Both the position numbers and the translations under genes were made by a program. 64,000 nucleotides of DNA, from positions 1 to 64,000 of the IMG/VR virus record IMGVR_UViG_3300009181_000063; one strand, given 5' to 3'. Below the pieces are notes generated by a model. The model was not told where the DNA came from, made no database searches, and saw nothing but the letters and a program-made list of their open reading frames with translations. Source of the stretch: a virus. This document shows, in pieces, positions 1 through 6,880 of this stretch. The first letter of the stretch is position 1. Each line of letters starts with the position of its first letter.

Positions 1-1041
1 TGGACTATCAGATGTCGAAGGCGATGGGGAAGGAGTAGGTGATGGAGTTGGTGTGGGTTCTATTGATGGTGTTGGCGTTGGGGTTGGTACTGCCGTTGAC
101 TGTGTTGGTGTGGGGCTGGGTGTTGGGGAAGGTTCTGGCACACTGGTTGCACTTGGTGAAGGACTTGGTGAAGGAGTAGGTGATGAAGAAGGTTCTGGTG
201 TCGCTGTTGGTGTTGGTGTTGGGCTCGGTTGGGGCGTTGCTGTTTCTGAAGGAGATGGTGAAGGCGTTGGAGTTGGAGTCGGGGTTTGAGTGGGAGTTGG
301 ACTCGGAGTAGGTTCTACAATTACTTCTGCTGTTACAACTGGTGCGATATACACACGAGTAAGACCTGCTTGTTCTAAAGTAACTACCTGACCATTAGGT
401 AAACGAACACCTGTTCTAGTATTCAGGCCTTGCTGAACATCTGAAAGATAAGTAATAGTCAAAGTGTTATCAGGGTTAATTGCCGCAGTCACCACAATTG
501 TTGAAAGTGGGTTGGCTGAGGCATTTTGTCCAAAAGGACGAACCGCTAAATCAACTTGGAACCCTGCTTGACTTGAAGTAATAATTAAATGCTCGTCAGG
601 CGCCCTCCACCCTGCTGGGTATGAGTTAGATGGGTTTGGGTTATTAGGGTCTAGTACCACCCAATCATAAGCATTAACTGAGATTGAAGGTCTATTTGGA
701 AAAGTGGCGTAATTATTATCTTGTTGGCCAAAAACAATAGTTGAATTAGTTGTTGCGTAGACAGCTGTATAAGTATCGCCTTGAAAATTTATAGCGGTGG
801 GTAAGGCAACTTGATAAGAAACATCATCTCCACCACAGGTATCCTGTACAAGCACGGGTGTAGACGTAGCTGTAGGCGTATCCCCTGGAGTAATTACTTC
901 AGTATTTAAAACAACAGGGGCTGTCGCCGCTGCAGCTATAGACTGTGCGGTTGTTACACACGTGGCGTTAGCGGGTGTTGCGAGTAATAGTGGGAAAAAA
1001 GCGAAGGATAGTGTAACGATTAATGCTGCTAGTAGGCGCAT
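1..1041 (-). CDS. Secreted Thr/Pro/Ser-rich protein, C-terminus off the window
   Basis: The frame is open for 347 codons and runs off the left edge, so the C-terminus is missing. The N-terminus is a textbook Sec signal peptide: MRLLAAL, a hydrophobic stretch and a cleavage-like ANA at about residue 26. A globular region follows (about residues 30-240, Asn/Ser/Val rich, probably beta), then a low-complexity tail of [10 protein letters not shown]-type repeats for the last hundred or so residues. The layout resembles actinobacterial or phage-encoded exported proteins that span the cell wall. The function is unknown. It is the last gene of the minus-strand small-gene cluster. The start is the first ATG; a GAGGGAG sequence lies further upstream than usual. 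Confidence 0.75.
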   Translation of the reverse strand, partial: MRLLAALIVTLSFAFFPLLLATPANATCVTTAQSIAAAATAPVVLNTEVITPGDTPTATSTPVLVQDTCGGDDVSYQVALPTAINFQGDTYTAVYATTNSTIVFGQQDNNYATFPNRPSISVNAYDWVVLDPNNPNPSNSYPAGWRAPDEHLIITSSQAGFQVDLAVRPFGQNASANPLSTIVVTAAINPDNTLTITYLSDVQQGLNTRTGVRLPNGQVVTLEQAGLTRVYIAPVVTAEVIVEPTPSPTPTQTPTPTPTPSPSPSETATPQPSPTPTPTATPEPSSSPTPSPSPSPSATSVPEPSPTPSPTPTQSTAVPTPTPTPSIEPTPTPSPTPSPSPSTSDSP

Positions 1042-1059
1042 GGCGCGTGAAACGTTCAG

Positions 1060-1080
1060 TTGTCTTCTCCCTCGACAACT
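1060..1080. repeat. Inverted repeat upstream of the secreted-protein gene
   Basis: GTTGTC and GACAAC arms enclose a 9-base spacer that contains, on the minus strand, the GAGGGAG sequence. It lies about 20 bases before the ATG at 1041. It could be an operator or a small leader hairpin that affects ribosome access; this is inference. Confidence 0.35.
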
Positions 1081-1089
1081 TAAATTTTA

Positions 1090-1287
1090 CTAGAAGATAG
1101 AATCCTCTGGGTCGTAAACATTTGCTGCTTGCTTTAATAAACTATCTTTTAAACTTCTTGCGTGGTGACCGCAAAACATTAACTCACCGTTTAAAAATGT
1201 AGCAATAACTTTTGCTGCTGCGTTACAAGAATCACATCGATCCTCCGCCGTCAGCTCCCGACCCGCCATCTGCTCCTGTGTTGCCAT
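1090..1287 (-). CDS. Small zinc-binding protein, DUF7455-like
   Basis: This 65-residue product has the pattern C18-x2-C21 followed by LMFCGHHA (C39, H41, H42), with an NGEL turn between. That is the layout of the DUF7455 family, common in actinobacteria and their phages and of unknown function. The start at 1287 (MATQEQ) was chosen because a longer reading would overlap almost all of the neighbouring gene; it still overlaps that gene's 3' end by 56 bases. A second in-frame ATG at 1269 is possible. Confidence 0.6.
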   Translation of the reverse strand: MATQEQMAGRELTAEDRCDSCNAAAKVIATFLNGELMFCGHHARSLKDSLLKQAANVYDPEDSIF

Positions 1288-1459
1288 CGTGTCCAGCTCC
1301 TTCAGTAGTAGTTGTGTCAGCATTGGTTGTTCCTGAGCCCATACCGCCCCACATGTACGCAGGATAGTAAGGAAGTACAATTCCACCAACTCGAAGAAAC
1401 CCTCGGTCATTCATAGACACGTTTTTATACTGTCTGTGCTTCTTTTTACGCTCAGTCAT
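1232..1459 (-). CDS. Small Gly/Thr-rich protein of unknown function
   Basis: The product has 75 residues: a basic N-terminus (MTERKKKHRQYK), a middle with LPYYPAYMWGGMGSG, and a tail rich in Gly, Asp and Thr (GADGGSGADGGGSM). No family is recognised. The start ATG overlaps the stop of the gene before it (ATGACTGA), which supports 1459 over the longer in-frame reading from 1498. The 3' end overlaps the next gene. Confidence 0.5.
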   Translation of the reverse strand: MTERKKKHRQYKNVSMNDRGFLRVGGIVLPYYPAYMWGGMGSGTTNADTTTTEGAGHDGNTGADGGSGADGGGSM

Positions 1460-1574
1460 TTTCGTAGTCTTTCTGTAGGTGGCGCTCTTCGCAATCACGT
1501 GCTAAGCCCGGAACTACGTATATCTTTTGACAAAACTCACAAGTCCAACGCTTTATGCGCTCCTTGTCATCCAA
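1452..1574 (-). CDS. 40-residue zinc-finger-like microprotein, TTG start
   Basis: The frame begins with TTG one base after the stop of the preceding gene and ends with a TGA that overlaps the next ATG. The product (LDDKERIKRWTCEFCQK...) carries C12-x2-C15 and later C28 with H32, a small C2H2/C3H-like metal site. Both junctions are coupled like the rest of the chain, which supports it despite the weak start codon. No family is assigned. Confidence 0.5.
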   Translation of the reverse strand: MDDKERIKRWTCEFCQKIYVVPGLARDCEERHLQKDYEND

Positions 1575-1575
1575 C

Positions 1576-1896
1576 TTAGCGGCGTTTCATCTCGCGCTCA
1601 GTAGTTTTCTTCGTTTCAATTTTCTTGCGCTTTTCTTTTGCTAAAGCGGCGCCACTTACTGGTCCGCCAAGCATTGTTGGATTATCTGTTGCTTCTTTTA
1701 CAGTTGGGTTTAACTTAACTGCATTACGAGCACCTTGAACACCAGTTTTAACATCATCTTCAAAGCGCTCTGCACCTGTCATCTTACGAGTGCGATCCAT
1801 CTCACCAATAGATTGTTCTACGGCACGCTTCTTTAGACCTGAGTCGTCTCCGCCTTTGCGATAGATATTAGAGAATTGAGTTGTATTTGGTTCCAT
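1576..1896 (-). CDS. Small basic protein with MxPxxxQF N-terminus
   Basis: The product has 106 residues, is highly charged, and ends in KKTTEREMKRR. It begins MEPNTTQF, matching the octapeptide M-x-P-x3-Q-F found at the start of five other small proteins in this window. No catalytic motif is visible. It shares one base with the neighbouring HNH gene at 1896. The role is unknown; a virion-internal or DNA-associated protein is one possibility. Confidence 0.7.
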   Translation of the reverse strand: MEPNTTQFSNIYRKGGDDSGLKKRAVEQSIGEMDRTRKMTGAERFEDDVKTGVQGARNAVKLNPTVKEATDNPTMLGGPVSGAALAKEKRKKIETKKTTEREMKRR

Positions 1897-2189
1897 TATT
1901 TTTGATTCTCCTTCTTACCCGCACGGCGCTTATTTTCTTTTGCAGTGTTCTTACTGCGAGATATAGCTCTTAGGTTTCCCTTAGAGTCATTATTGTGGTT
2001 ATTATCTTTATGATCCACAGTAATATCTTTAGACTTAAGTTTACCGTTTTTTGACTCGTAGTCAGCGCGAGCTTTGTTCTTAGAAGTAGTAACCCACTTA
2101 TCGCCTACCTTTTTCTTGTAGACGTAAATAGGGCGTCCGCCATTAGCGTCACTGCCCTTGTAGGGTCCAAACTTCTTAGTCTCAGCCAT
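1896..2189 (-). CDS. HNH endonuclease-like protein
   Basis: This 97-residue basic protein contains ITVDHKDNNHNND (D59, H60), then GNLRAISRSKN with N72 and N81. These match the beta-beta-alpha metal HNH fold of phage homing-type nucleases. The N-terminal part (GGRPIYVYKKKVGDKWVTTSK) could be a DNA-binding strand pair. It is short for a free-standing homing enzyme and sits inside the small-gene chain, so a structural or packaging nickase is also possible. Confidence 0.7.
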   Translation of the reverse strand: MAETKKFGPYKGSDANGGRPIYVYKKKVGDKWVTTSKNKARADYESKNGKLKSKDITVDHKDNNHNNDSKGNLRAISRSKNTAKENKRRAGKKENQK

Positions 2190-2409
2190 TCTTCTTATGC
2201 CAATCTTTTGTAGCCTTTACGCCTTGCTTAATTGTTTTAGCGCCAGCCTTCTTAGTAAGGTTAATCTTGTCGTACTTACCTTTTTTACCAGCGTGATCAA
2301 CAATCACTTCACCGCTAGGCTTTTGCTTAATAGTGTGCTTTTCACCTGCGACTTTGATTGTTTTTTTATGAGATGCTTTCGGCTTACCGCAGCCGCAGGT
2401 GGCGCACAT
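2182..2409 (-). CDS. Lys-rich protein with N-terminal CxxCxC metal site
   Basis: The 75-residue product begins MCATCGCGKPK, a compact C-x2-C-x-C cluster, followed by a lysine-rich body (KKTIKVAGEKHTIKQK) with VDHAGKKGKYDKINL. The start ATG overlaps the stop of the preceding gene (TAATG) and its end overlaps the next gene by 8 bases. No family is recognised. A DNA-binding or metal-binding role is inference. Confidence 0.65.
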   Translation of the reverse strand: MCATCGCGKPKASHKKTIKVAGEKHTIKQKPSGEVIVDHAGKKGKYDKINLTKKAGAKTIKQGVKATKDWHKKNG

Positions 2410-2570
2410 TACTTCTTTTTCTTTCTTAGAGCAGCGAAGTCAGATCCTTCTAGCTTGCCATCTTTGTCAACATCAAGCTTCTTCTGCTTTGGTGACATCT
2501 TCTTAGCAGTCTTCTTGCAGGCGCCCTTACAGCCCGGCTTTGAACAACCACATCCACATGATTTGCACAT
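2409..2570 (-). CDS. Cys-rich microprotein with an EF-hand-like loop
   Basis: The product has 53 residues. The N-terminus CKSCGCGCSKPGCKGAC has seven cysteines in about 17 residues. The C-terminus has DVDKDGKLEGSDF, which fits a canonical EF-hand/dockerin calcium loop (Asp at 1, 3, 5, Gly at 6, Leu at 8, Asp at 12). Joining a Cys cluster to one Ca-binding loop in so small a protein is unusual. Both ends use TAATG overlaps with neighbours, strong evidence of a real coupled gene. Confidence 0.65.
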   Translation of the reverse strand: MCKSCGCGCSKPGCKGACKKTAKKMSPKQKKLDVDKDGKLEGSDFAALRKKKK

Positions 2571-2719
2571 TATTTTTTACCAGCTTTCTTTTTAGTAGGT
2601 TTTGCAACTTTTGACTTACCAGAGCCTGCAGGAACACAGTTAGGAACTTTCTTGCCCCTTAACATCTTCATACCAACTTGGACATAGCCTTCCCAGCATG
2701 GATTTGAATCTTTTGCCAT
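2570..2719 (-). CDS. Small conserved phage protein (CWEGY...VPNCVPAG type)
   Basis: The 49-residue product contains CWEGYVQVGMKMLRGKKVPN followed by CVP, a motif I recognise from short proteins of many environmental phages. The tail is Lys-rich (KPTKKKAGKK). The function is unknown. It is linked to its neighbours by TAATG overlaps at both ends. Confidence 0.65.
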   Translation of the reverse strand: MAKDSNPCWEGYVQVGMKMLRGKKVPNCVPAGSGKSKVAKPTKKKAGKK

Positions 2720-2976
2720 TAACAGTCCCACTTTCTAAGCGCAAGCGCTTTACGTGTTGGCTTGCCATTTTCCATCATAGGACCTGGCATACCACCCATT
2801 CTCGCACAGAAAGACTTACGACGTGAGGCACCTTTAGGTGAACGACGTGCTTCCTTTGCAGATACAGGAGGTTTTAAATCAGAGCCTGGGTTAGCAGACT
2901 CATAAGACTTACGTCCCTTTTCGTTAAGACCACCCTCAGAGTTTTTACCCTCTTTGCGTGTCCACGCTTGAGTCAC
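2719..2976 (-). CDS. DUF6321-like small basic protein
   Basis: The 85-residue product contains the hallmark stretches GGLNEKGRKSYESANPGSDL, SPKGASRRKSFCARMGGMPG and a closing ALALRKWDC. These match DUF6321-type proteins of environmental phages. It is strongly basic and of unknown function. Start is GTG at 2976, overlapping the previous gene's TAG stop. The conserved RRKSFCARM stretch suggests nucleic-acid contact, but that is inference. Confidence 0.7.
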   Translation of the reverse strand: MTQAWTRKEGKNSEGGLNEKGRKSYESANPGSDLKPPVSAKEARRSPKGASRRKSFCARMGGMPGPMMENGKPTRKALALRKWDC

Positions 2977-3122
2977 TACTTATTGCCTTTAACAGTTACG
3001 TGCCCACCGCTCGACTTTTTTTGTTTTCTAACGGCTTGTTTGCCGTAAATAGCTTGGCCAGGCTTTGCAGCTTTTGGGTTCATTAATCCAGTCTTTGGAT
3101 CTACCTTAGGTGTTTTAATCAT
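2976..3122 (-). CDS. Small basic protein of unknown function
   Basis: The 48-residue product (MIKTPKVDPKTGLMNPKAAK...) is rich in Lys, Pro and Gly and has no recognisable domain. Its start overlaps the TGA of the gene before it (ATGA) and its TAG overlaps the GTG start of the next gene, so it fits the coupled chain exactly. Confidence 0.55.
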   Translation of the reverse strand: MIKTPKVDPKTGLMNPKAAKPGQAIYGKQAVRKQKKSSGGHVTVKGNK

Positions 3123-3304
3123 TTTGTTTTCTTATCCCTCATCTGTTGTTCGTAGGACTGACCCTTGAAGTCAGGCTTAAAAGTATGTGCGGCCTTATCG
3201 CCACCTTTTGCTTCCCAAGTCTCTTTAGCCCACGTAGCATCAGCATCAATCTGCGCTCTGCGTGATTTAGCGCTATCTGAGAATTGCGTTCCGTTTGGAA
3301 TCAT
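3119..3304 (-). CDS. Small charged protein with MxPxxxQF N-terminus
   Basis: The 61-residue product starts MIPNGTQF, another instance of the shared octapeptide. The body is charged and partly helical (SRRAQIDADATWAKETWEAK). ATG at 3304 was chosen over the upstream in-frame ATG because it overlaps the previous stop (ATGA) and aligns the octapeptide with its relatives. Confidence 0.65.
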   Translation of the reverse strand: MIPNGTQFSDSAKSRRAQIDADATWAKETWEAKGGDKAAHTFKPDFKGQSYEQQMRDKKTK

Positions 3305-3474
3305 TTGCTGTACCTTCCGGGGTATTGGTCGGGCGCTGATGCACAATCCATAGGATCTGCATGAAACGTTTGTGAACCTAGTCTACTGTTAGCAATGGTA
3401 TTTGTTTTCCCTAATATGGGTTTTCCACAACTGTCACAACGATGAATATCAAACTGCTTTTGAGAGGGTTTCAT
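3301..3474 (-). CDS. Small CxxC protein with MxPxxxQF-like N-terminus
   Basis: The 57-residue product begins MKPSQKQF, fitting M-x-P-x3-Q-F, and continues with HRCDSCGKPIL, a CxxC zinc knuckle, followed later by H39 and C44. It may bind one metal ion. It overlaps both neighbours by a few bases. Function unknown. Confidence 0.6.
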   Translation of the reverse strand: MKPSQKQFDIHRCDSCGKPILGKTNTIANSRLGSQTFHADPMDCASAPDQYPGRYSK

Positions 3475-3680
3475 TACATACCTTTATTGACTGCATCCGA
3501 TGCTGTATCACCGACTTGATATCTTCCGTAACTAGCACGTGGACCCTCATACATGCCTTTAGCTACTTTACGTTTTCCTAGAAAAGCTTTCGAACGACCC
3601 GACCCTGTACTTACACCCTTAGCATCTCTACCAAATGCACGTTGCTCACGAGTCTTACCCGTTGCTGGATCGTAAATCAT
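3474..3680 (-). CDS. Small basic protein of unknown function
   Basis: The 68-residue product (MIYDPATGKTREQRAFGRDA...) is Gly/Arg/Lys rich and probably disordered. Start and stop overlap the neighbours (ATGA and TAATG). No family is recognised. Confidence 0.55.
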   Translation of the reverse strand: MIYDPATGKTREQRAFGRDAKGVSTGSGRSKAFLGKRKVAKGMYEGPRASYGRYQVGDTASDAVNKGM

Positions 3681-3820
3681 TTGTTGTCCTTGTCGTAAGG
3701 TTTAACAACGCCTGCTTGTTGTGGTCCCCACTGACGTTCACCTTTTGCTTGTGCTTTCTTTTCAGCACGCTTAGCATCAAGGGATACGACGTTATCGAAC
3801 TGGCCCTTTGCAGGTTCCAT
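3677..3820 (-). CDS. Small basic protein with MxPxxxQF N-terminus
   Basis: The 47-residue product starts MEPAKGQF and continues with a Lys/Ala/Gln-rich helical stretch and QWGPQQAGVVKPY. It shares only the N-terminal octapeptide with its relatives. The TGA overlaps the next ATG; the start lies just after the stop of the gene before it. Confidence 0.6.
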   Translation of the reverse strand: MEPAKGQFDNVVSLDAKRAEKKAQAKGERQWGPQQAGVVKPYDKDNK

Positions 3821-4216
3821 TTACTTACCCTTTTCAGTTTCTTCCTTGATAGCACGCTTAGCGTTATCACCCTTGTTAGGGTTGCTACCTGCCCACTTAA
3901 TAAATTCTGCACGACGCTTTGCAGCGCCTTCACGATCCTTAGCAATACCTGCTCCACCAGCGGGACGAGCAGACTTCCACTTGTTAACTACAGCAGTACG
4001 CGTTTTAGTTGGTTTACCTTTACGTGTACCACGTGTCATAGTTGTTGGGTTGTCTTCAAACTCTTCTAAGCGATCTTCGGCATTAGCCAAACGATCTGGA
4101 GACCTCTTAGCCCAATCGCGGAATTGGCGAGTCGATGCACCATGTTCAGGGCGCTCTGCTTTCCAATTCTCTACGGAATTGTCTTCTGGTTCTGGTGCTG
4201 GGTTCTTGATAGCCAT
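3821..4216 (-). CDS. Basic hypothetical protein
   Basis: The 131-residue product is about one third charged. It has an acidic N-terminus (MAIKNPAPEPEDNSVENWK), a basic middle (TRGTRKGKPTKTRTAVVNKW) and a Lys/Glu end. No catalytic motif. It stays in the same minus-strand chain. The opposite strand also reads open here, but its product is a mirror of this one and lacks a plausible context. Confidence 0.6.
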   Translation of the reverse strand: MAIKNPAPEPEDNSVENWKAERPEHGASTRQFRDWAKRSPDRLANAEDRLEEFEDNPTTMTRGTRKGKPTKTRTAVVNKWKSARPAGGAGIAKDREGAAKRRAEFIKWAGSNPNKGDNAKRAIKEETEKGK

Positions 4217-4225
4217 AATGGAATT

Positions 4226-4447
4226 CTACTTTGCTAGTGGGTCTTCGTAAGCCTTAATAGCTTCTACAAGGTGTGAGCGAAGGATAATAAACTGGTTTGG
4301 ATGCCTATCTATAAAGTGCTGTATTACGTACTTCATACTGGCTACAGAGTTAAGACAGCCGTTATTACGGTCATTGTAGATTAACTTGTATAGGGAGCCG
4401 ACTGAGTCATCTCTATCGTCCTGCTCCATAAGCCATTGCATAAACAT
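4226..4447 (-). CDS. YozE/SAM-like fold protein
   Basis: The 73-residue product opens MFMQWLMEQDDRDDSVGSLY, which resembles the YozE_SAM_like family (F-x2-WL-x2-Q-x-DRDDP[IV]GDLA). It continues with a second helical part ending LVEAIKAYEDP, as YozE proteins do. The biochemical role of the family is unknown; it is a small helical bundle. An in-frame ATG two codons later is also possible. Confidence 0.6.
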   Translation of the reverse strand: MFMQWLMEQDDRDDSVGSLYKLIYNDRNNGCLNSVASMKYVIQHFIDRHPNQFIILRSHLVEAIKAYEDPLAK

Positions 4448-4483
4448 GGCTAAAGGGTAAATCTATTCGGGGCCGAATTGGTT

Positions 4484-4870
4484 CTAATCGTTTAAATCTA
4501 TTTTGGGAGTCTTAGCTGACATCGGTTTCTTATGACGTAAGTCTTCACCGGGGCTTACACGCTTATCTGCAACGATTGCTTCTGGCATATCGCTAGCAAC
4601 CCGGTTGAATTGGCGAGACTGTGTCTTGACTTGATGAGGCTCAGCGCCACCGGGCGGTACCTGCATCAATGCACCTAGTTCTTCTGTAGAGAAGTCCTTA
4701 GTAGCACGATTAGCCAATTTGTAAGCGGCCGATTCCTGATCCAAAATCTTCTCAGCTTTCGCAACGCGACCTTTAGGCTCAGGGTCATAGTTACCGCCAC
4801 CTTTATTCATGACGCTAACTTTTTTCCCCTTATATGGCTTAACCAGTTTAGGGCGACTCTTCTTAGGCAT
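4484..4870 (-). CDS. Basic hypothetical protein heading the small-gene chain
   Basis: The 128-residue product (MPKKSRPKLVKPYKGKKVSV...) has a strongly basic N-terminus, an Ala/Glu helical middle and a KKPMSAKTPKIDLND end. The start at 4870 was chosen over an upstream in-frame ATG because the longer form would overlap the divergent HNH gene at 4893. It is the most upstream gene of this minus-strand chain, so a promoter should lie in or near 4870-4893 or inside the neighbouring gene. Confidence 0.55.
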   Translation of the reverse strand: MPKKSRPKLVKPYKGKKVSVMNKGGGNYDPEPKGRVAKAEKILDQESAAYKLANRATKDFSTEELGALMQVPPGGAEPHQVKTQSRQFNRVASDMPEAIVADKRVSPGEDLRHKKPMSAKTPKIDLND

Positions 4871-4892
4871 AGGGCAATGATAGTATTCCGAA

Positions 4893-5987
4893 ATGGAAAA
4901 GTCACCTGCAACCGTAGATGAAAGATGTGGCACCTACGCTGGCTATAAAGCCCATAGAAAGCGCAATGAGGAACTCTGCCAACCCTGTAGAACTGCTATG
5001 AATGAATACCGAAGGAAGTACAGCAAAGCTCAGCCTGAAAAAGAAAAACAATGGAAAAAGACTTACTTTTCCAAACCTGATAAAAAAGCTGCTCGTGACG
5101 AATACTTAAAGAAATACCATCAGGCCAAGTACAACTCTCTACAGAACATACAGGCTCGTGAAGGGAAGCGAGTAGCCAGAGAGGAAAGAGCTAAGGCTAC
5201 TGTACGAGAAAAGCAAGCTCAAAAATTATTTAAAGAGGAGTCCCGTAAAAAGGCTCTAGAAGAACGCCGATTAGCACGAGAAGCAAAGAAAAATGATCCC
5301 GTCGTACTTGCACAGAAACTAGCTAATCAAGAAAGGGTTTGGGAGCAAAGCCGAGAAAGGATTCGGGCTCTTAATGCAATTGCACATGAAAAGGCTGAAA
5401 TTAGAAAAGCCGAAGAAAAGATCATCAAGGATGCAGAAAAGGCAAGGAAGCAAGAGGAACGTGAAAGAAAGTTGCTACTTGCTAAGATTGCAAAGATAAT
5501 TCGTAAACGGGTTCGTGTAAAGAAAGAACGAATTGCTCTCAACCAGCACGGAGTCACAGTAGGTGATTACCAACGCTGTAGAAAAGTTAATGGCAAAGCC
5601 TGCGAGGAGTGCAGAGCAACAGCAGCCAAGTACGTGAGAGAGAAGTTTCATTCTGATCCAAAATACAAAGAAGCTGAAAAACGTTGGAAGAAACGTACTG
5701 GCAATCATTCACAATACCGAGATAACCGAGATCGCGCTCTCAAGCATGACGTTAAGACTGAGTACTACACTAGAAAACATGTCATACAGATGTGGGGCAC
5801 CGATTGCCACATTTGTAATAAGCCAGTAGATTTCACGGCAAATCATGTTCAAGGCCAACCGGGATGGGAAACTTACCCGCATATGGATCATGTAATTCCT
5901 ATATCCAAAGGCGGAGATGATGTGCTGAGCAACGTCAAGTTAGCGCATGCAAAGTGCAATATCGATAAAGGCGTAAATATATTGTAA
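4893..5987 (+). CDS. HNH endonuclease with two CxxC repeats and a long coiled coil
   Basis: The 364-residue protein has three parts. The first is an N-terminal CGTYAGYKAHRKRNEELCQP repeat (C12 to C32). A long, very charged Lys/Glu/Arg helix follows (about 45-215). A second copy of the first motif comes next (QRCRKVNGKACEECR), before a C-terminal HNH domain with TDCHICNKPV, HMDHVIPISKGGDDVLSNV and AHAKCN. The paired cysteines hold a structural zinc and the HMDH histidines form the active site. It stands alone on the plus strand between two operons of opposite direction, as a mobile homing-type nuclease would. Confidence 0.85.
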   Translation: MEKSPATVDERCGTYAGYKAHRKRNEELCQPCRTAMNEYRRKYSKAQPEKEKQWKKTYFSKPDKKAARDEYLKKYHQAKYNSLQNIQAREGKRVAREERAKATVREKQAQKLFKEESRKKALEERRLAREAKKNDPVVLAQKLANQERVWEQSRERIRALNAIAHEKAEIRKAEEKIIKDAEKARKQEERERKLLLAKIAKIIRKRVRVKKERIALNQHGVTVGDYQRCRKVNGKACEECRATAAKYVREKFHSDPKYKEAEKRWKKRTGNHSQYRDNRDRALKHDVKTEYYTRKHVIQMWGTDCHICNKPVDFTANHVQGQPGWETYPHMDHVIPISKGGDDVLSNVKLAHAKCNIDKGVNIL

Positions 5988-6197
5988 TGACAAAAAGCCA
6001 CTGTACGACTTATCGAGGTGTTACCTATTTTTGTGCCCTGGGGCCTCTTTCTGTGAGCCAAATCACCTAACCCTACCCCCCTCTTCTAATAAGTAGATGT
6101 GACCGACATCACAACAAAGGTCATTGGTGCGTGAGGCACGAGGCATTACCTTTATCTTATTGGTAGCGAACGACTACCAATGAACAGGGGCTACACA
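5988..6197 (+). promoter_or_regulatory. Early leader module 0 with CRP-like site(s) and pre-start hairpin
   Basis: This 210-base non-coding stretch holds an exact TGTGA-N6-TCACA palindrome at 6098-6113 and a near match at 6052-6067. It has the conserved ACAAAGG block after the palindrome, a possible -10 (TTATCT) near 6154, and a perfect hairpin ATTGGTAG/CTACCAAT with loop CGAACGA at 6159-6181. CAGGGGCTAC precedes the ATG at 6198. It lacks the GTTTGTGTTG block of the other modules. Confidence 0.7.
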
Positions 6198-6359
6198 ATG
6201 AAACTAACAAGACGAGGCGAAATAGTATTCGCTATCTCTTTCATTACTACTGCCGTCCTTGCCTTCGCTGGCTTGGTCTGGCTTACTGACCACATCAACT
6301 GGGTGGGCGACCACTACTGCTTTGCTTCATCTATCGAGTGCTACTTTGGGGGTAAATAA
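6198..6359 (+). CDS. Small single-pass membrane protein
   Basis: The 53-residue product has a short basic N-terminus (MKLTRRGE) and one hydrophobic helix of about 22 residues (about 9-30, IVFAISFITTAVLAFAGLVW). The rest (DHINWVGDHYCFASSIECYF) has two cysteines and would lie outside the membrane. It is the first gene behind leader module 0. A role in altering the host membrane early in infection is inference. Confidence 0.65.
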   Translation: MKLTRRGEIVFAISFITTAVLAFAGLVWLTDHINWVGDHYCFASSIECYFGGK

Positions 6360-6361
6360 CA

Positions 6362-6814
6362 ATGGGACTAGACATGTATCTTCACGCTAAGAAGTATGTT
6401 GGTGGTTGGTCGCACATGAAGGACACAAGCGAGTTCCACGCTATCGCTTCTATGTATCCTGATGTTCAGGTTACTGAGGACAGCCCTTCTATTGAAATCC
6501 AATTCACAGTTGGATACTGGCGCAAGGCTAACGCAATTCATAACTGGTTCGTGAAAGAAGTTCAGGGTGGCGAGGACGAGTGCCTTCCTCATTATGTATC
6601 ACGAGAACAACTAGTTCAGCTACGTGACAACTGCAAACTTGAGATGTTAGTTCCAGCAGGTGCTGGGGTACTTGAGCCAACAGCAGGCTTCTTCTTCGGT
6701 AATGCCGAACGAGATGAGTGGTACTACGATAACTTACAGCGCACGATTGAAATCGTTGAGAAGTGCCTAGCAATCTCAGACGAATGGGAATTCTCTTACC
6801 GATCTAGTTGGTAA
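6362..6814 (+). CDS. Conserved phage protein of the MGLDMYL family
   Basis: The 150-residue product begins MGLDMYLHAKKYV and continues with YWRKANAIHNWFV, HYVSREQLVQL and a FFFGNAERDEWYYDNLQRT end. These are fixed stretches of a protein family found in many phages and some bacteria, of unknown function. It follows the membrane protein by two bases and shares its promoter. Confidence 0.75.
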   Translation: MGLDMYLHAKKYVGGWSHMKDTSEFHAIASMYPDVQVTEDSPSIEIQFTVGYWRKANAIHNWFVKEVQGGEDECLPHYVSREQLVQLRDNCKLEMLVPAGAGVLEPTAGFFFGNAERDEWYYDNLQRTIEIVEKCLAISDEWEFSYRSSW

Positions 6815-6825
6815 GCGAACAGGTC

Positions 6826-6861
6826 AAGCGCCTTGCCTCTCCGTTCAGGGGCAGGGCGCTT
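6826..6861 (+). terminator. Strong hairpin after the MGLDMYL gene
   Basis: AAGCGCCTTGCC pairs with GGCAGGGCGCTT (12 base pairs with one G-U) across a 12-base loop. There is only a short T run afterwards, so it is either a weak terminator or a 3' end stabiliser. Confidence 0.55.
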
Positions 6862-6880
6862 TGCCATGCCGCGCCGAAAT

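Noticed and set aside
53-289. Open plus-strand frame of Gly/Val repeats
   Set aside because: It is the antisense of the Thr/Pro repeat of the secreted protein; no start context, and the minus-strand gene has a signal peptide and coding character.
3846-4250. 134-codon plus-strand frame
   Set aside because: Mirror of the minus-strand gene at 3821-4216; lacks ribosome site and would stand against the operon.
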